Of a stretch of 64,000 nucleotides of DNA, positions 1 through 12,600 are shown piece by piece. This DNA is from Linepithema humile (Eukaryota; Arthropoda; Insecta; Hymenoptera; Formicidae): assembly GCF_040581485.1 (NCBI RefSeq), contig NC_090130.1, forward strand, positions 27,877,418 through 27,941,417, read 5' to 3'. How positions within the stretch are numbered: position 1 is the first letter of the stretch; every line of letters starts with the position of its first letter. The position numbers and the translations under genes were made by a program. The notes beneath the pieces are model-generated. The model did not search any database, had not been told where the DNA came from, and saw only the letters and a list, made by a program, of their open reading frames with translations.

Positions 1-880
1 TTACTGCGATAAAGAGGGGGGAGAAAAAAAAAGATAATGTTAAAGGAAAGATAAAAAAAAACAAACAAACATTAAATGTATTGTAACTTTTTGCATTTAG
101 TATAATATACATATATATACCTACCTTACTACCAACCCCTATTATAATATCTCTTTATTTATCGCAGCATGTTCACCTTTAATTTCGGCACGAACTTTAT
201 TAGCCAGCTTCATATATATGGAGTCACGTTTCCTCTATAATCTGTTTTGCCAACTTGCTGAGTACGGAATCATCAGCATTTGGCGGTAGTCGAAACGGTA
301 AGCAAAACCTATAACGAGGACGGTATATTCGTAATTTTCACAGAACTCATAATTATATCGGGACAAACAAGGATTTTGTGCGACCAAGTTTTAGCAGAAA
401 CGACGCCAGAGGTATTTTAAATTTTTCTTCTAATTTTTCAACTGATTTTGTTGATTATATTACAGATATGCTTAAAAATATATTCATGCACATAATTAAC
501 TTTTTCAATTTTGATGGTGGTTCATGACGTGAATTTTAACTAAACGTTTAAATATGATAATTTTTTTCGAGAGCTTAATGTGGAGCGAGTTAAAATGGTA
601 TATTTTTTTTGAATAATTTGGTCATTTGACTATCAAATTAACATTCTTCATCAGAATATTCCGAAAACGTCTGGTTAGAAGTTAGAACAATCCTCGAGAA
701 TATTAATGCTCGCAGACGAATATTTGTGATATCGCCAACGCGATCAGCCATGTGCAAGTGCTGTACGCATTACGCATTGCGTAAGAGGACGCGTAAGAAT
801 GACAGCAGAGCATACGCGTGTGGCGGAAAGATCGGACGAGGGTGTAGGAAGACAGAAAAACGCAAGGAGATGAGATCATC
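1..880. other. AT-rich noncoding stretch at the left edge
   Basis: No coding exon is supported. The stretch is AT-rich with short homopolymer A/T runs and TATA-like runs near 105-120. An acceptor-like pyrimidine tract ending in CAG near 160-170 has no readable frame after it. The GC content rises from about 760 into the CpG-rich patch described next. Confidence 0.5.
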
Positions 881-1070
881 TTTCCTCTCCAGCCGCACTC
901 TCCGATGGACTCGCCACGGCGCGGTGCCGCGCTGCGCCGCGCCGCAACGCGCCTCGAGCGCAGTCAATACCGGTCCAGCGACCGATTTGGAGGGCTGTTC
1001 TCTTCTTGATCTTTCGTTTCTGAGGAAGGAAGCTGACAGAAGCAGTCTGTGAAAAGAGTTAACGCAAAAG
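880..1070 (+). promoter_or_regulatory. CpG-rich patch; possible noncoding first exon or promoter of SPARC
   Basis: The patch is CpG-dense from about 890 to 985 and ends at 1070 in AAAAG followed by GTATAG, a fair splice donor. An acceptor TTTGCAG lies at 4748, eight bases before the SPARC start codon, so an upstream untranslated exon is likely. This patch is one candidate for it; another upstream patch near 2700-2960 or 3770-4010 could serve equally. The assignment is inference only, because no transcript data are available. Confidence 0.22.
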
Positions 1071-4018
1071 GTATAGTTGACTCATGATTTTTCATCGCAT
1101 CGTCTTGCCGAAATTTCACTTGATCTTATATTTTCATGATTTATCACTGCCACTTTTGTCAATTAATAATAATATTATATTATAAATAATTGTCGTTTAT
1201 ATTCAAGTAGTTCATTATATGGCACGCTATAAATAATTTATATTAAGTTTTTTAAAAGATCATTAATCATTAAAAATGCATTATTATTAATCTTATTTTT
1301 ACAAGCTCTCATTATCAGCTCCAAAGCTAATTGGCAAGTAGAAGTTATAATTTACGATGTGGATTATTCATAAAAACGTTTTATTTTTTATATATATAGC
1401 ATACTGATACCACATACAGAATAAATACTGAATAAAAACAGTATTTAGACGCATGAAAATTGCAAGAAATTGTAATTGCGCATAGACATGCACAAAAATA
1501 AAAATAAATCACTTGCAATCAGAAACATATAAAGGATTCCTTTTTAGCATAAAGTCTTTTCATCTTTAAACGGAATTTCTTTCCACAGAATTGGCTTCTC
1601 CAAAGAACTTTCCACCGTCCACTTTTTACATAATTCAATTGAAAAGTATATTTATATCTGGAATAAAATAAATAAATAAAAGACAAAGTAATATATTTTA
1701 AATGAAATTTGCATGAGAAATGCATCTCAAGTATTTTCACACGCTAATGTGAGCGATTCACAAAACTGCATGCGATGAATTTCTTTATCTAGTGGGTGTA
1801 TCCATAACCAATTTATCTCTTGCCATGTATTTCTCGGAAATCATGTCCTTTCCAGGACGGAAATCCACTACCCTTTGTTTGTTAGAAGCTCGTTTTCGCC
1901 AAGATAAAGATGTTATTATTTTGCCTTACTTTTGAACTAAGCTACATTATTATCGTTACGTTATATTTATAACGGAATTCTTGCGACAATTTCTTACAAC
2001 TTTATTTCTCCAGAATAATTTGCTAAAGCAAGCAATTTTCATTAGAGACCACAGACTTACATCTGCACATTCTATACGTTCTGTTATTCATAATAATATT
2101 GGTTCGCGTATAAACTACCGCTCGTTAACGAGCAAATTGGACGAGATGAATCGAATCAACGCATTCAACTTGAGTATCTCGTCAGCAAACTAGTTAACTT
2201 TTAATTCCACGTTGGTGAGCTGGCGTATGAACATCGTAGATAGGAAGATGTGTCCCTGATGTTCCAAGCTTTTACGGAATTATACGTCCTGTGGGCGTAA
2301 TGGTCGATTCAAGCGGATAAAATAGAATTTTCATAAACAAGGTTCACATCATCTCAATTTACGTCGAACATCCTGTGTCAAAAGTTTATCTACATTTTTC
2401 AAAGTCTTTAGTCAAAGTATTTCAAAGTTATTGTCTTCGATTAACCAATGCATGTATTCACTCTATCAATTGATTAATTAATGTTTATTGTAACAGCTAT
2501 TTAGATGCAGTTTGCCTTTAACACACTTCGAAATAAATTGTATTCGTAATTTTCTTCATTAGACATTCTATTGGCTGACTTTAAACGGTGAAAGCCCGTT
2601 GCGCAAATTGATCAATCAACATGTTTGATGAACTCTATTTTATATCGTCTATTGTTGCATATAAAGTTAATTACCGGAACTACGAGTTCGTTAAAATTAC
2701 ACTTTCGTCCGTTTGCAAGCGATTCGCCCACGTCGTCGAGTGGCGATAAAAAAAGGGGCCATGTGCCGCGCGTGCGATTCCTACGCGCGCATCCCATATC
2801 TCGCGCGCCGTCGACTCCACTTTTCGGAGAACCGCGCGACGTACCACGAACGTACTGCGGCATCAAACGACTCCGAGCGATCGCCACTTCTCTGTAAAGA
2901 AAGAAAAAACAAGACTTTAACCCGTCAAAACGTAACTCTCCTCCCATTCGCTCCGATTACGCGATTAGACGGTTAAATTGTAGAATTACGCAAGTTTTTG
3001 CGGAATCGTCGCGGTTTGATAAAGTTAGTTTTACTGGATGTACGCATTATAATACGAGATTTAATGGCCATAAAATCACGAATTAAGAACGTAAAATTAA
3101 GAATTAAGAATAATAAATTGAAATTATAGAATAAGCTATTATTATTTTGATATAATTTTGAGACCGCTTCTGATCAAATCTTGCGACATAGTCTTCCTAC
3201 ACCGGTAAGAAGCCGGAAAAACATGATATGCGTTGGCTGTCCCCTCGATTAAGAAATTTGTGAATTGACCGAAACACTAACTTAACGAACCGCGGACATC
3301 TCGAATTGTAAATACAATTAGACGGAATTAAGGCTCAGCGGTGAGTCGAGTAATGTATTTAACTCATGAATGACAGGAAACGGTTCGCGCTTTATTAGCC
3401 GAGCACCGATACGCAGTATCGTCAAGATATTTACATGTCCGGAGATATAAACACATCGTGAATCTTCTTATACGTGTTACAAGAGAATCAGTTCTTGCCT
3501 TTTTTCATTCGTTAAACAAAATTGTCTCAATAAGAGATACGAGTAAAAGTCATTTAAAATTAGAAAAATATACCGTGCAATCATTAACTATGTAAAGCTC
3601 GTGCATTAAATTACATTTAAATAATGTAGTATTTTTTTATTAAATCAAGTCTGTTATTTGGTCATCTAATTTAAGGCAAAGCTTGCAGATCGCCTAATTT
3701 AAAGCGAACCAAAAAAGACAACAGCTAAATGCGGACGTTATATTGCGTCCTTCGCCGTTGTAAAGTGCATCAATGAGACTGATGACGCGTAACTCGATTA
3801 TATCATGCATATTCGCGAAAGGTGACGAGAGCGAAGAACGTCGCGTGCGAAGGAAAGGAAGTCGTAAGCGAAGTCGTAGCGAAAGTGCGCTTGACCGTTC
3901 GAATATATTTCAAACGACTCGATTTTCAAGTATCTGGGTTATCGCTTCGTTGCTTCTATTAAGATCTGGCGAGATTTATCGCTGGTCTTGCGTTGACCCG
4001 CGCTTGCGTTAATCAATG

Positions 4019-4048
4019 CGTACATGCATGCGTGCGTGCGTGCGTGCA
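4019..4048. repeat. Short tetranucleotide (GTGC/CATG-like) microsatellite
   Basis: A GCGT unit is reiterated after a TGCATGCATG-like start. It is a simple sequence repeat with no coding role visible. Confidence 0.7.
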
Positions 4049-4388
4049 GCTTCGTATTACGTTGCCGATATAGATTTTTCGGAACAGCAACGGAATGTCG
4101 CGAGCAAAATGCGCCTTTCATGTCTACGCCAATTGAGAACACGAGCAATAAAATATTAGGAGCGAGAAATGACTGATTTATTTACACACGTTTAGACCGC
4201 ACCCAATTTAGCTCAGGAATATTAACCCCTTTCAGCGCCGAGGCTTGGATCTATTCCGAGAAAAATCTGAGCTTTTTACACCACCTTGTTTTCACAGTGC
4301 TGTATACAAAATTCAGAAGTTTCTTAAGATTTGTCGGTAATCTTTGCTTTGCGAAAGTGAAAAAAACGATAAAATGAGAAAAGCGAAT

Positions 4389-4416
4389 CAAGAGAGAGAG
4401 AGAGAGAGAGAGAGAA
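4389..4416. repeat. (AG)n microsatellite
   Basis: An uninterrupted run of about 13 GA units lies 340 bp upstream of the SPARC start codon. It could bind GAGA-type factors, but this is inference from the sequence alone. Confidence 0.75.
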
Positions 4417-4756
4417 ATAAAGCTTCGCGATTAATAATCCAAGTTTTTAGGATCTTGTTGAGAAACGTGAAGAATAAGATGAAAATAATTTATAATTCTT
4501 CTTCCCGATGCAATCTTGCATATCTAAATCTTCTCTAGACTTCTCTGAACTGATTTGTAGATATGATATATCCCTAATAAATGGGTCGCAGTTTACGAGG
4601 CTCGTAAATTACTCAGAACGTGTTTGGAGTAATAACGATACTATTGCTCCAGATATTATCAGACTTCGTTAAGATCGAGACCGTTGTGCTCTGGATCCAT
4701 CATTTTAAAGAAGAAGCAATGACAATACTCATCGATATCGATTTGCAGAGATCGCA

Positions 4757-7584
4757 ATGCGGACGAAGCTGCAGCTGCTGTTGCTCGCGCTGCTCCTGGC
4801 CGTTCTAATAGTGGACGCGTCCAACCAGGTATTATCATTATTTAATGATACCAGGCGATAATTTGTCTAATCACATCGCGCGCGAATAGTTATCGCAGCA
4901 TCAAAAAAAGGAATTTAAACAAAAATATAATAAATTAATTTTTCTGAATTTTTTTCAAATTTTTCTCGCATATTCCATTTTATCTTAAATGTATATTGTA
5001 TTGCAATACATAAAACTAGATATTTCATAATTGTAGAGAAGTGAAGGTACACATTTGAATAATTCAAATATTGTACATCACAATAAATAGAAAGCTTTCT
5101 GCGTATAAAAGCAATAACACTTTGTATTTTTTTAAAGATACGAACTTCCTGTAACGCTGTATATCTACACAACTATCTCCTATTTAATGATAATCGATTC
5201 TCAGCGCAAACGGAAATTCGGTCGGCGTCGTACGACCACGACCGAAGCATCCGTGCAGGATGAAATCATGAACATGCTGGAGGCTGACGAAACAGCCGAG
5301 GAGGCGGCGGCAGCGGCGGACGCTGAGGTCACTCTCGAAAATGGCAGAAACGAGGTTGGATCGAAGCGAGAGCGTTTGCTCCAAGCGGACCCGTGTATGG
5401 ACAAACATTGCGGTGCAGGACGCGTTTGCCAGGTTGGTCAGCGAGAAAGCTCGTTATAAATAAAAAATTATTACTCCGTGCAACGCGACAAACAAGAAAA
5501 GATTTTCTTGCGTAGATTTAACACACGCTACAGAAATAAGTAACAGAAATATATTTCTTAGTGTTCATCCTTGAATAAAATTTCTCCTTAGATATTATCA
5601 AGAGTTTTAAACTTCAAAGTTTTATTTTGGGATTTTCTTGCACTACTTCCAGCTCTTAATATTTAGAAACACAATAAGAAACCGAATGTGGAATAGTAAA
5701 AATTGCACCCTAATATATCTTAATCCTGAATGAGAATTTTGTCCTTTTTTTTAAAGATAGATAGATAAGTACGAAAGAGATGGAATATTTTCGATTTTAG
5801 AGCACGGAGGAGGGCACGGCCGAGTGCGTTTGCGTGGAAGTCTGCAACCCGGAGGTCGATCCGCGTCGCAAAGTCTGCACCAACTACAACGAGACCTTCG
5901 GTAGCGATTGCGAAGTTTATCAGGCGCGTTGCTTCTGCGACACCGGTGACGCCAGGTGTAGAGGGCCTGATTATCAACACGTTCACATCTACTATTACGG
6001 CGAATGCCGACAGATGCCTGTAAGTATTATTCCGTCACAGGTGGGACGCTTCATGCGAAAAAACCGTATCGTAATAATAAGCGAAAAAGTCTCCATTATT
6101 AGGTCTTTGCGAAAAGATTCTACTGATACTATTTTTTTTAAACAATTATCTTTATATTAATTAATTTTTATCAATGTATATATTGCAAAAAAAAATTGTT
6201 TGTATTTATATCTACTAAACGAGTATTTTTTTAACTCGTTCAAAAAAGCCAGTGTATGTAGCTTTGTTATTTTTGCCGTAAAGCATTCGTTTCGCTAACA
6301 ATAAAAATGTTCCATTTTATTGTTAGAGTCTATTATTTTCATACGGCAAAACGTGGACTATGAAACAAAACTTCCATTAATCGACATATCCGCCTTACTA
6401 ATTTCTGATTGAAACAAATAATAAAGTAAAGAATTTTTAACAATTTTTACAAAATCAATATTTTAGAGTGCTCTTTAATTACTAATGCATTTATGCATTT
6501 GCTTTTTGATGCGTGCAGATGTGCAAGGAAGAGGACATGGCCGATTTTCCCAGGCGAATGCGCGACTGGCTGTTCAACATTATGCGTGATTTGGCAGACC
6601 GTCAGGAATTGCCGTCACATTATTTGAAAATGCAACGCGAGGCCGAGACTAATAACACATTGCGCTGGGCGAATGCGGCTATCTGGAAATGGTGTGATCT
6701 GGATGGCCATCCGCATGACCGGTCGGTGTCCCGACACGAGCTCTTCCCCATAAGAGCGCCTTTGATGGCCCTCGAGCATTGCATCGCGCCCTTCCTCGAC
6801 TCCTGCGATGTCAACAATGATCACAAAATCACGCTGATCGAGTGGGGCAAGTGTCTACAGCTTGATGAGGTATTTGTCTTTTTTTTTCATGTTCTTTTCT
6901 TTCAAAAATAACGTAAACAAATAGAAAAATCTTTTGCATGAATCTTTTAGTATATCAATTAATCTCCTTTGCAAAATATAATTTCAATTAATACATGTTA
7001 TTATATCGCCTTGCGATATAGAGCTTGTAGAGAAAAAGGTTTTAAAATAATTTCTTCGTTAGTTTATTACCGCGGCACACATGGAATTGTGCATATATTG
7101 TGATGATAAACGTGTAAGTACTGGCATTGTGTAGTAAGATAATCACTTAATCTAATTCTTAAACAAATTTATGGCCTTCCGTGATTATGCAGAATTTAAT
7201 ATTTACGTGCAGATTTTTTTACTCAAGGGTTTTTTATATTTAGCCGGAAACCAGCTAAGTTTCTCACAAATTATTCTTTCCAGAAACACTATTTATTTTT
7301 TAATCAATACTATTATTTGTACTATGACTTAACATTGTTTTAATATTATATGATATTTTTATATCCTTGAAGCAAAATTTTTGACACAATCTTAAATAAT
7401 AGCAGTCCCAAAAAATGTTCAAAAACTAAATGTTAAGTACTTGCGTAGAAATACCATCTCCTAACGAGAATTTCTCAATATCGCGTAATCTTATTAATTA
7501 TGACAGGAATAATGAAAATAATAACAATTTCAGGATGATATAGACGATAAGTGCGACGAGCTGGCAGAAGCGAACCAGGAGTAA
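4757..7584 (+). CDS. SPARC: SPARC (osteonectin/BM-40), secreted calcium- and collagen-binding matrix protein
   Basis: Five exons joined in phase 0 with GT-AG introns: 4757-4828, 5205-5432, 5801-6019, 6519-6869 and 7534-7584. Together they give 306 aa, close to the fly protein's length. Residues 1-21 form a leucine-rich signal peptide. Residues about 40-80 are the acidic Glu/Ala-rich domain I. Residues about 86-170 are the Cys-rich follistatin-like module, with an N-E-T glycosylation site at N130. Residues about 173-306 are the extracellular calcium-binding (EC) domain, including the family block around RRMRDWLF and two EF-hands. EF2 has its loop at D270-E281 and paired cysteines. Family knowledge: SPARC is secreted, binds collagen IV and calcium, and supports basement-membrane assembly in fat body, haemocytes and embryo. 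The start was chosen because the signal peptide follows it directly and an acceptor AG lies just upstream. No frameshift or missing cysteine was noticed. The next gene, H2A.Z, lies 2 kb downstream on the same strand. Confidence 0.96.
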
Positions 7585-8555
7585 TATTAAAAGCGCGTCG
7601 GATCCTCCTTGGAGAAAGACGGGAGACGGGGCGCGAGCGAGACGGCGAATACAAGAGATCGGGTCGGGATGCGAGCACAATAGCTGGACGGGACAAACGG
7701 TCGAGGAGGAAGCGAAGGGCGCAGGTGACGCGCAGGGCAGGGTCGGATAAAAATGGCGGGAAAAATTACTGCGAACGCGCATACACGGGTTCGTCAGAGC
7801 GCAAGTCCGGCGCGTGTCGACGAGTCGATACCGCGCAACGAGGCATCATGGTGCTGCCGATATACCTGGCTCCCGTCTCGTGCGTGCCAGCAACCGACAA
7901 CCGACTTCGTACTGCGCTCCTCAATAATACAAGCCGTATCATCGTTACATGGCGGCGCAATTCGCGATCACGGCTGATTACGCCAGCGGAGAGAACTCGA
8001 ATCCCCGCGTGTAATCGAATATTCACTAAATGCGTCTCGATACTTAGAATCGCATGATTCGATTAATTCGAATTCAAGTACTTCAAGTACAAGAAGCTAT
8101 ATTTCGATTATAAATGTAAATAGAATGTAAAAATGTAAATGTAAATGAGATATCGAGAAACTCACCGACAAGTCCCGCATATTCCAATTATTCGAATAGT
8201 ACCATTGTGCGAATATTTATGTCCTTTACGTCTCTACATTCTCCGTTACGATTATATTTTACCGCTTCGTTGCAAACCGTCTGTTTCGCCGTCCAATGAT
8301 GTCTTAGAGAACCATTGTAGCAATCGATATTTCTTCCATGAAGGAAAGTCGCCGATATACATTTTTCTGAAAAGTATATTACACTTTAAAAACACACGCT
8401 AAGTCATACAGAGAATTCAATATAAAAACGCCGGTTCGTTCGCGCTCTTTCTAGTATAATTTTCATGTTATCCTGTAGTGATATTTTCTGTATCTGATCT
8501 TTTGTAAGAAGTCACTGCCCTTTTCCGTCAATAAAAAAATTAATACCTTTGTCTA
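7585..8555 (+). other. SPARC 3' untranslated region
   Basis: The sequence after the TAA stop is CpG-rich to about 8010 and then becomes AT-rich. It contains a 168-codon chance ORF in another frame, which has no recognisable domain. The end is inferred from the poly(A) signal at 8530 followed by a T-rich stretch. A shorter transcript end cannot be excluded. Confidence 0.6.
8530..8535 (+). terminator. Candidate SPARC poly(A) signal AATAAA
   Basis: A canonical AATAAA lies about 945 nt after the stop codon and is followed at about 8550-8565 by a TTGT/TTTTTT stretch suitable as the downstream element. Confidence 0.55.
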
Positions 8556-9440
8556 GTTTTTTCTCGCAATATTATTTTCATTCTTCAATATTTATATTAT
8601 CTCTCTTTATCTTATTGTAGCAGAGATGTGATCCAATGTAAATTAATTTGATTTAATTAAACAATATATTATATATATTATATATAGAATATTATAACAG
8701 CGATGCACATATTATTTTACATCTCAATTTATTATTTTCCGATATGGAAATACTCGTTAATATAATATTTTCCGTTACCATTTCACAAGCATATTATATT
8801 ACTGAAATTATTGAGTCAATATTGTTGATAACATAACCGTTACACAATATTATTGACTGTGTAAAGACCGCTTTATTTGTGATGTTATCTCATCCCTAGC
8901 AGAATCGTGCCGCGATTTCTCTGTTTATAATCATAAATTTATTGCATACATTTCACAGGAGAAAAAAATAAAACAGAATTTACATGCTTATTAATGCATG
9001 AGAAAAGTATCTAACTTCATTTTTAGTCCGCCCATAATCTTTTAATTTTATATACAAAACTCAAGAACAAACTTCGTTATACTGTAAAGAGCACAAAAAA
9101 ATGTGCTTCGCTAAATAAAATAAAATCATAAAATCAATAATTTGATTTTAACATGTTTTTTCCGCAATGTATACGATATGCTAAGCTATGTATAAGTATT
9201 AAAAGTTGCTCGATTGTCATCAGTAAAACACAATTGACTATTTGCTTAGGTTTTTACAGCAAGACGCATACAAGCAAATTATAACAATGCTGCTTCGCTT
9301 TTACCTCAATATTTACTTCATTTTCATTCATATAACCTGTCGCGGTCCGTCAACGAAACGACGACGACCATCCGGGCGACCTGAAATTGCTCGCAGAAGT
9401 ACGTTACACGCATGAGCAGAAAGCATTATCGTTCGAGCAG
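8556..9440. other. AT-rich intergenic spacer between SPARC and H2A.Z
   Basis: No ORF or RNA gene is supported. The spacer has long AT-rich runs with TATATA near 8665-8690. CpG content rises sharply from about 9340 into the H2A.Z promoter. Confidence 0.5.
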
Positions 9441-9642
9441 TAACTTGTCAAATCAGTCGCCAGGTGGCAAGTCGTTCGTCCGCTGCTTCGCTCCCATTAG
9501 CTGGCTGTGGTCACGTGGCACGATCGCGGGACGCGCCCGCAGCGCCAAGCGCGGGCTCGTCGCGTTTAGACGGCGTCATTCGTGGCTGCTCGCAAGTCTT
9601 TCGTGTTGATTGTGAGTGAGTGCTGTATAACTACGTCGCGCA
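9440..9642 (+). promoter_or_regulatory. CpG-rich promoter and 5' UTR region of H2A.Z
   Basis: A compact CpG-rich, TATA-less stretch directly precedes the H2A.Z start codon. It contains a perfect E-box CACGTG within GGTCACGTGG near 9510-9520, a composition typical of housekeeping promoters. The transcription start cannot be fixed from sequence; it probably lies within about 150 bp of the ATG. Confidence 0.5.
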
Positions 9643-12600
9643 ATGGTGAGTATCCGCGAGTTTTTGTCGCGTTGGACGGTCATCCGCGACCGCTACGGAC
9701 ACCACCGTATGCCGCGGACTCTCCTCCGTTCACTGACGGAGTTTCACGGCTGAATCTCGCAAATTAACCTTGATTTTCGTGTCTGAACAGGCTGGCGGAA
9801 AGGCGGGCAAGGATTCCGGCAAGGCAAAGGCGAAGGCGGTCTCGCGTTCGGCCAGGGCCGGCCTACAGGTAAGCCGTACCGACGTTGAACACACTAATAT
9901 ACATAAGCAGAATCGATGAATAAACACATGTGTATCCAGATTAGACATCCCGACTGTTACATTTCCTCCGTACGTTACCGCGGCTTTACAGGTTAAACCA
10001 TCATGGTTGGCGCGAAAAACCGAGTCGAGTCTCGGAAGTGTAACCGGCGAAGCATTTTTCGACGGTTTATGGCTCGCCTGGATTCGCCTAACGCGCGCGT
10101 CGCAATACCGCGTGCCTCGTTCTTTGTACGCCACGACGAAGCTTCGAGAAATAGGCGTGTGTGACGGTTTATTTTTTGAATTCGTTAGGCGATGTCTGTG
10201 ACCGTTTTCAAACGCGCGAGTGACCGGCTCACCCGTTCAATTCCTCGTCGTCGTGGATACTCGAACATGCGGCGATACTCGATTGCGCATTGTAAATGAA
10301 GAATCAATTTTTGTCGCCTGTTACGCGATCGTAACAATCGTGCAACCACGATCATGCAAATTTGACTTCTGTCGGGCAAGCTCTTGAACTGACACAAGTG
10401 AAGCGTGGTTTCCGTTCGCCGTTTGTTGTTTCCCATCCTGCGATCGCCGCGACCGACGGTTGTCATCGATACTTACGACCGGCTTTTTATCGTATTTACA
10501 TTCGTCGGCGTGACGTGTGTCGTGCGATATCCACGACCATGAGTATCTATCGACCGTGTGCGTGCACGAACGTTTATCCGCCGACTTAACCCCTGTCGAT
10601 GCACGCAATTACGATTCCGCACAGGCAATCGATCGAACCGGGCGACGAGGCGCGAGAATTGCAAATTCGAACGAATCGTCGATCCATTTCGTTTATTCCT
10701 CGATCCCGATACGCGGGTATTATTCTATTCTGTCGCAGATATCTCATCGATCGTTCATCGTTTATGTTGGACGCGCATAAAAGGCATCGCAATGTCGAGA
10801 GTATCGCTTTGGAGTGAATTTCGCCCACTTGATTGTGCGTAGAATGCCGTCCACTCGATGCGGAATGCAATTTTCACTAATGTAATTTGATACGTCGAAT
10901 AAAATTCCATCGAATAAAATCGAAGTTACATAATAATACCGAATCTGTTCACTGAAACATGTGAAAAAAAAAACAATGTTTGCTCTAAAAATTGACATAA
11001 TTTTTTTCAACAAATTTAAGTAAACATCACTTCGGGTGTAATTGGCAACTATTGCAAACTTTTACGATTGCAATATTAAATATTTTTGTAATTAAAAATT
11101 AAGAACATTATTTCAATTATTTCACTATCCAATTAATTCAAGAAAGTTAACAGATCACTGATCACCGAGTGCTTTTTCAACTATTTTTTTTTTCACTTTG
11201 AATTCAATTGCTGTCATCGATTTGTTTAGTTTAATTAAAATTAGAATATTTCAAATACTTAAACGAAATTACGGAGACATTCTTTTACATTAAAAAAAAT
11301 TCGAAAATTACACGTCTGTGATTAAAGTTAGTTATTGCTATTTTAATAACTAATTATCAATTTCGTTTTTTGATATGTTATCAATATCATATGTTGCGTT
11401 TTTATCATTATGATGAAAGTTCTTAATTATGACACTAAAGCACGATCGAGACGATCTGTCTTTCAAATATTAATTGAATATCTGTCATTTTGGTAAAATC
11501 TATATTCACATTCCACATTTAACATTGAACTGCGCGGTCGAATCTTCTTTGTCTACGGAGATCGCGTACGGCTACATTTAGCTGATTTAGCGCTAAATGC
11601 GGTGTGTGAATAGAGACTTGATGTGAAGAGCACACCCACATTACGAGTCGATATTACTGCGTGATAGTTTCGTCGCCAATGATATTTGACAAACAGGATT
11701 ATTTTGATATATCGCACACATCCCTTTAAGAAGTTAACGCATCTGCGACATGACAGTCCAAACACGTTTCAAGTAATCGATATATGACGAATTAATTGTA
11801 TTTTAATCTTTAATACTTTTTTCAGAGTATATGTGTGAAGCGTGTAAAACTCGATTGTTTAAAAAGTAAATGTTCAATCGATAGTTAAATATTTCCGGTG
11901 TAATGACTCATCAAAAATCGAACTAAAATTTTCCCGTAATAACGCAATGCTTCGAGAGAGATAAAAGTGTTTAACTAACTGATGGACCATCAAATTTTAA
12001 TCTTATCTTACAGTTAAACATAATTTGATTAAATTAAAAACAAAAACATATATTGCTTCTTGAAATACGACCCGGTAAAGTTAAAATGTCAAGTTGCATG
12101 TGCGATGAACTAAATGTTGAATTTGAATTTTTTTGACAACCGAACACACTCCAAAATCTTGTTCTTATCAGTCTTCTGGAAGCAATATTCCGACATGTCG
12201 ATCGTGAGCTCGGTATCAGCGGTGACAAAATTATTGTGCAACAATATCGACCGTACTGAGAGGAGAGAGGAGGCGGGCCGGCCACTTACGAGTGTGTAAT
12301 GCAATCGGTACGAGGGAGAATCTTCGAGTGGAATTTTAGAGCAACGGGCCGGGATATGCTCTAGAGCGAGGTTCCCTGAAACGCGTTTCGGGGCGTGCGT
12401 CGGATGACGAAACTTCGTGCCAAAAGCTGGAGAGTCGACGGGAGAGCGAGAGAGAAGGCGAGAGAGGGAGAAAGGGATATACGGACGGAGTGAGAGAGAT
12501 AGAGAGAGAAAGAGCGAGCCAAATCGCGTACCGCTCGATATTCGTAGCGTGAGAACGAGATGAGCTCTGATATTCGCGCGCGTTCAGCGAACGAGCGAGA

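Larger units (their letters stand above)
1071..4748. other. Noncoding region upstream of SPARC (intergenic or first intron)
   Basis: No exon is supported here. The region holds AT-rich DNA, a CpG-rich patch at about 2690-2960 and a second at about 3770-4150. A short CGTG/CATG-type microsatellite lies at about 4019-4048 and an AG repeat at about 4389-4416. Short ORFs inside the CpG patches have no recognisable domain and I regard them as chance. Confidence 0.45.

Noticed and set aside
4620..4808. 62-codon ORF overlapping the SPARC start
   Set aside because: It is out of frame with the SPARC signal peptide and is a shadow of exon 1.
7551..8057. 168-codon ORF overlapping the SPARC end
   Set aside because: It runs through SPARC's last exon and 3' UTR in another frame, is Arg/Ser-rich and has no domain.
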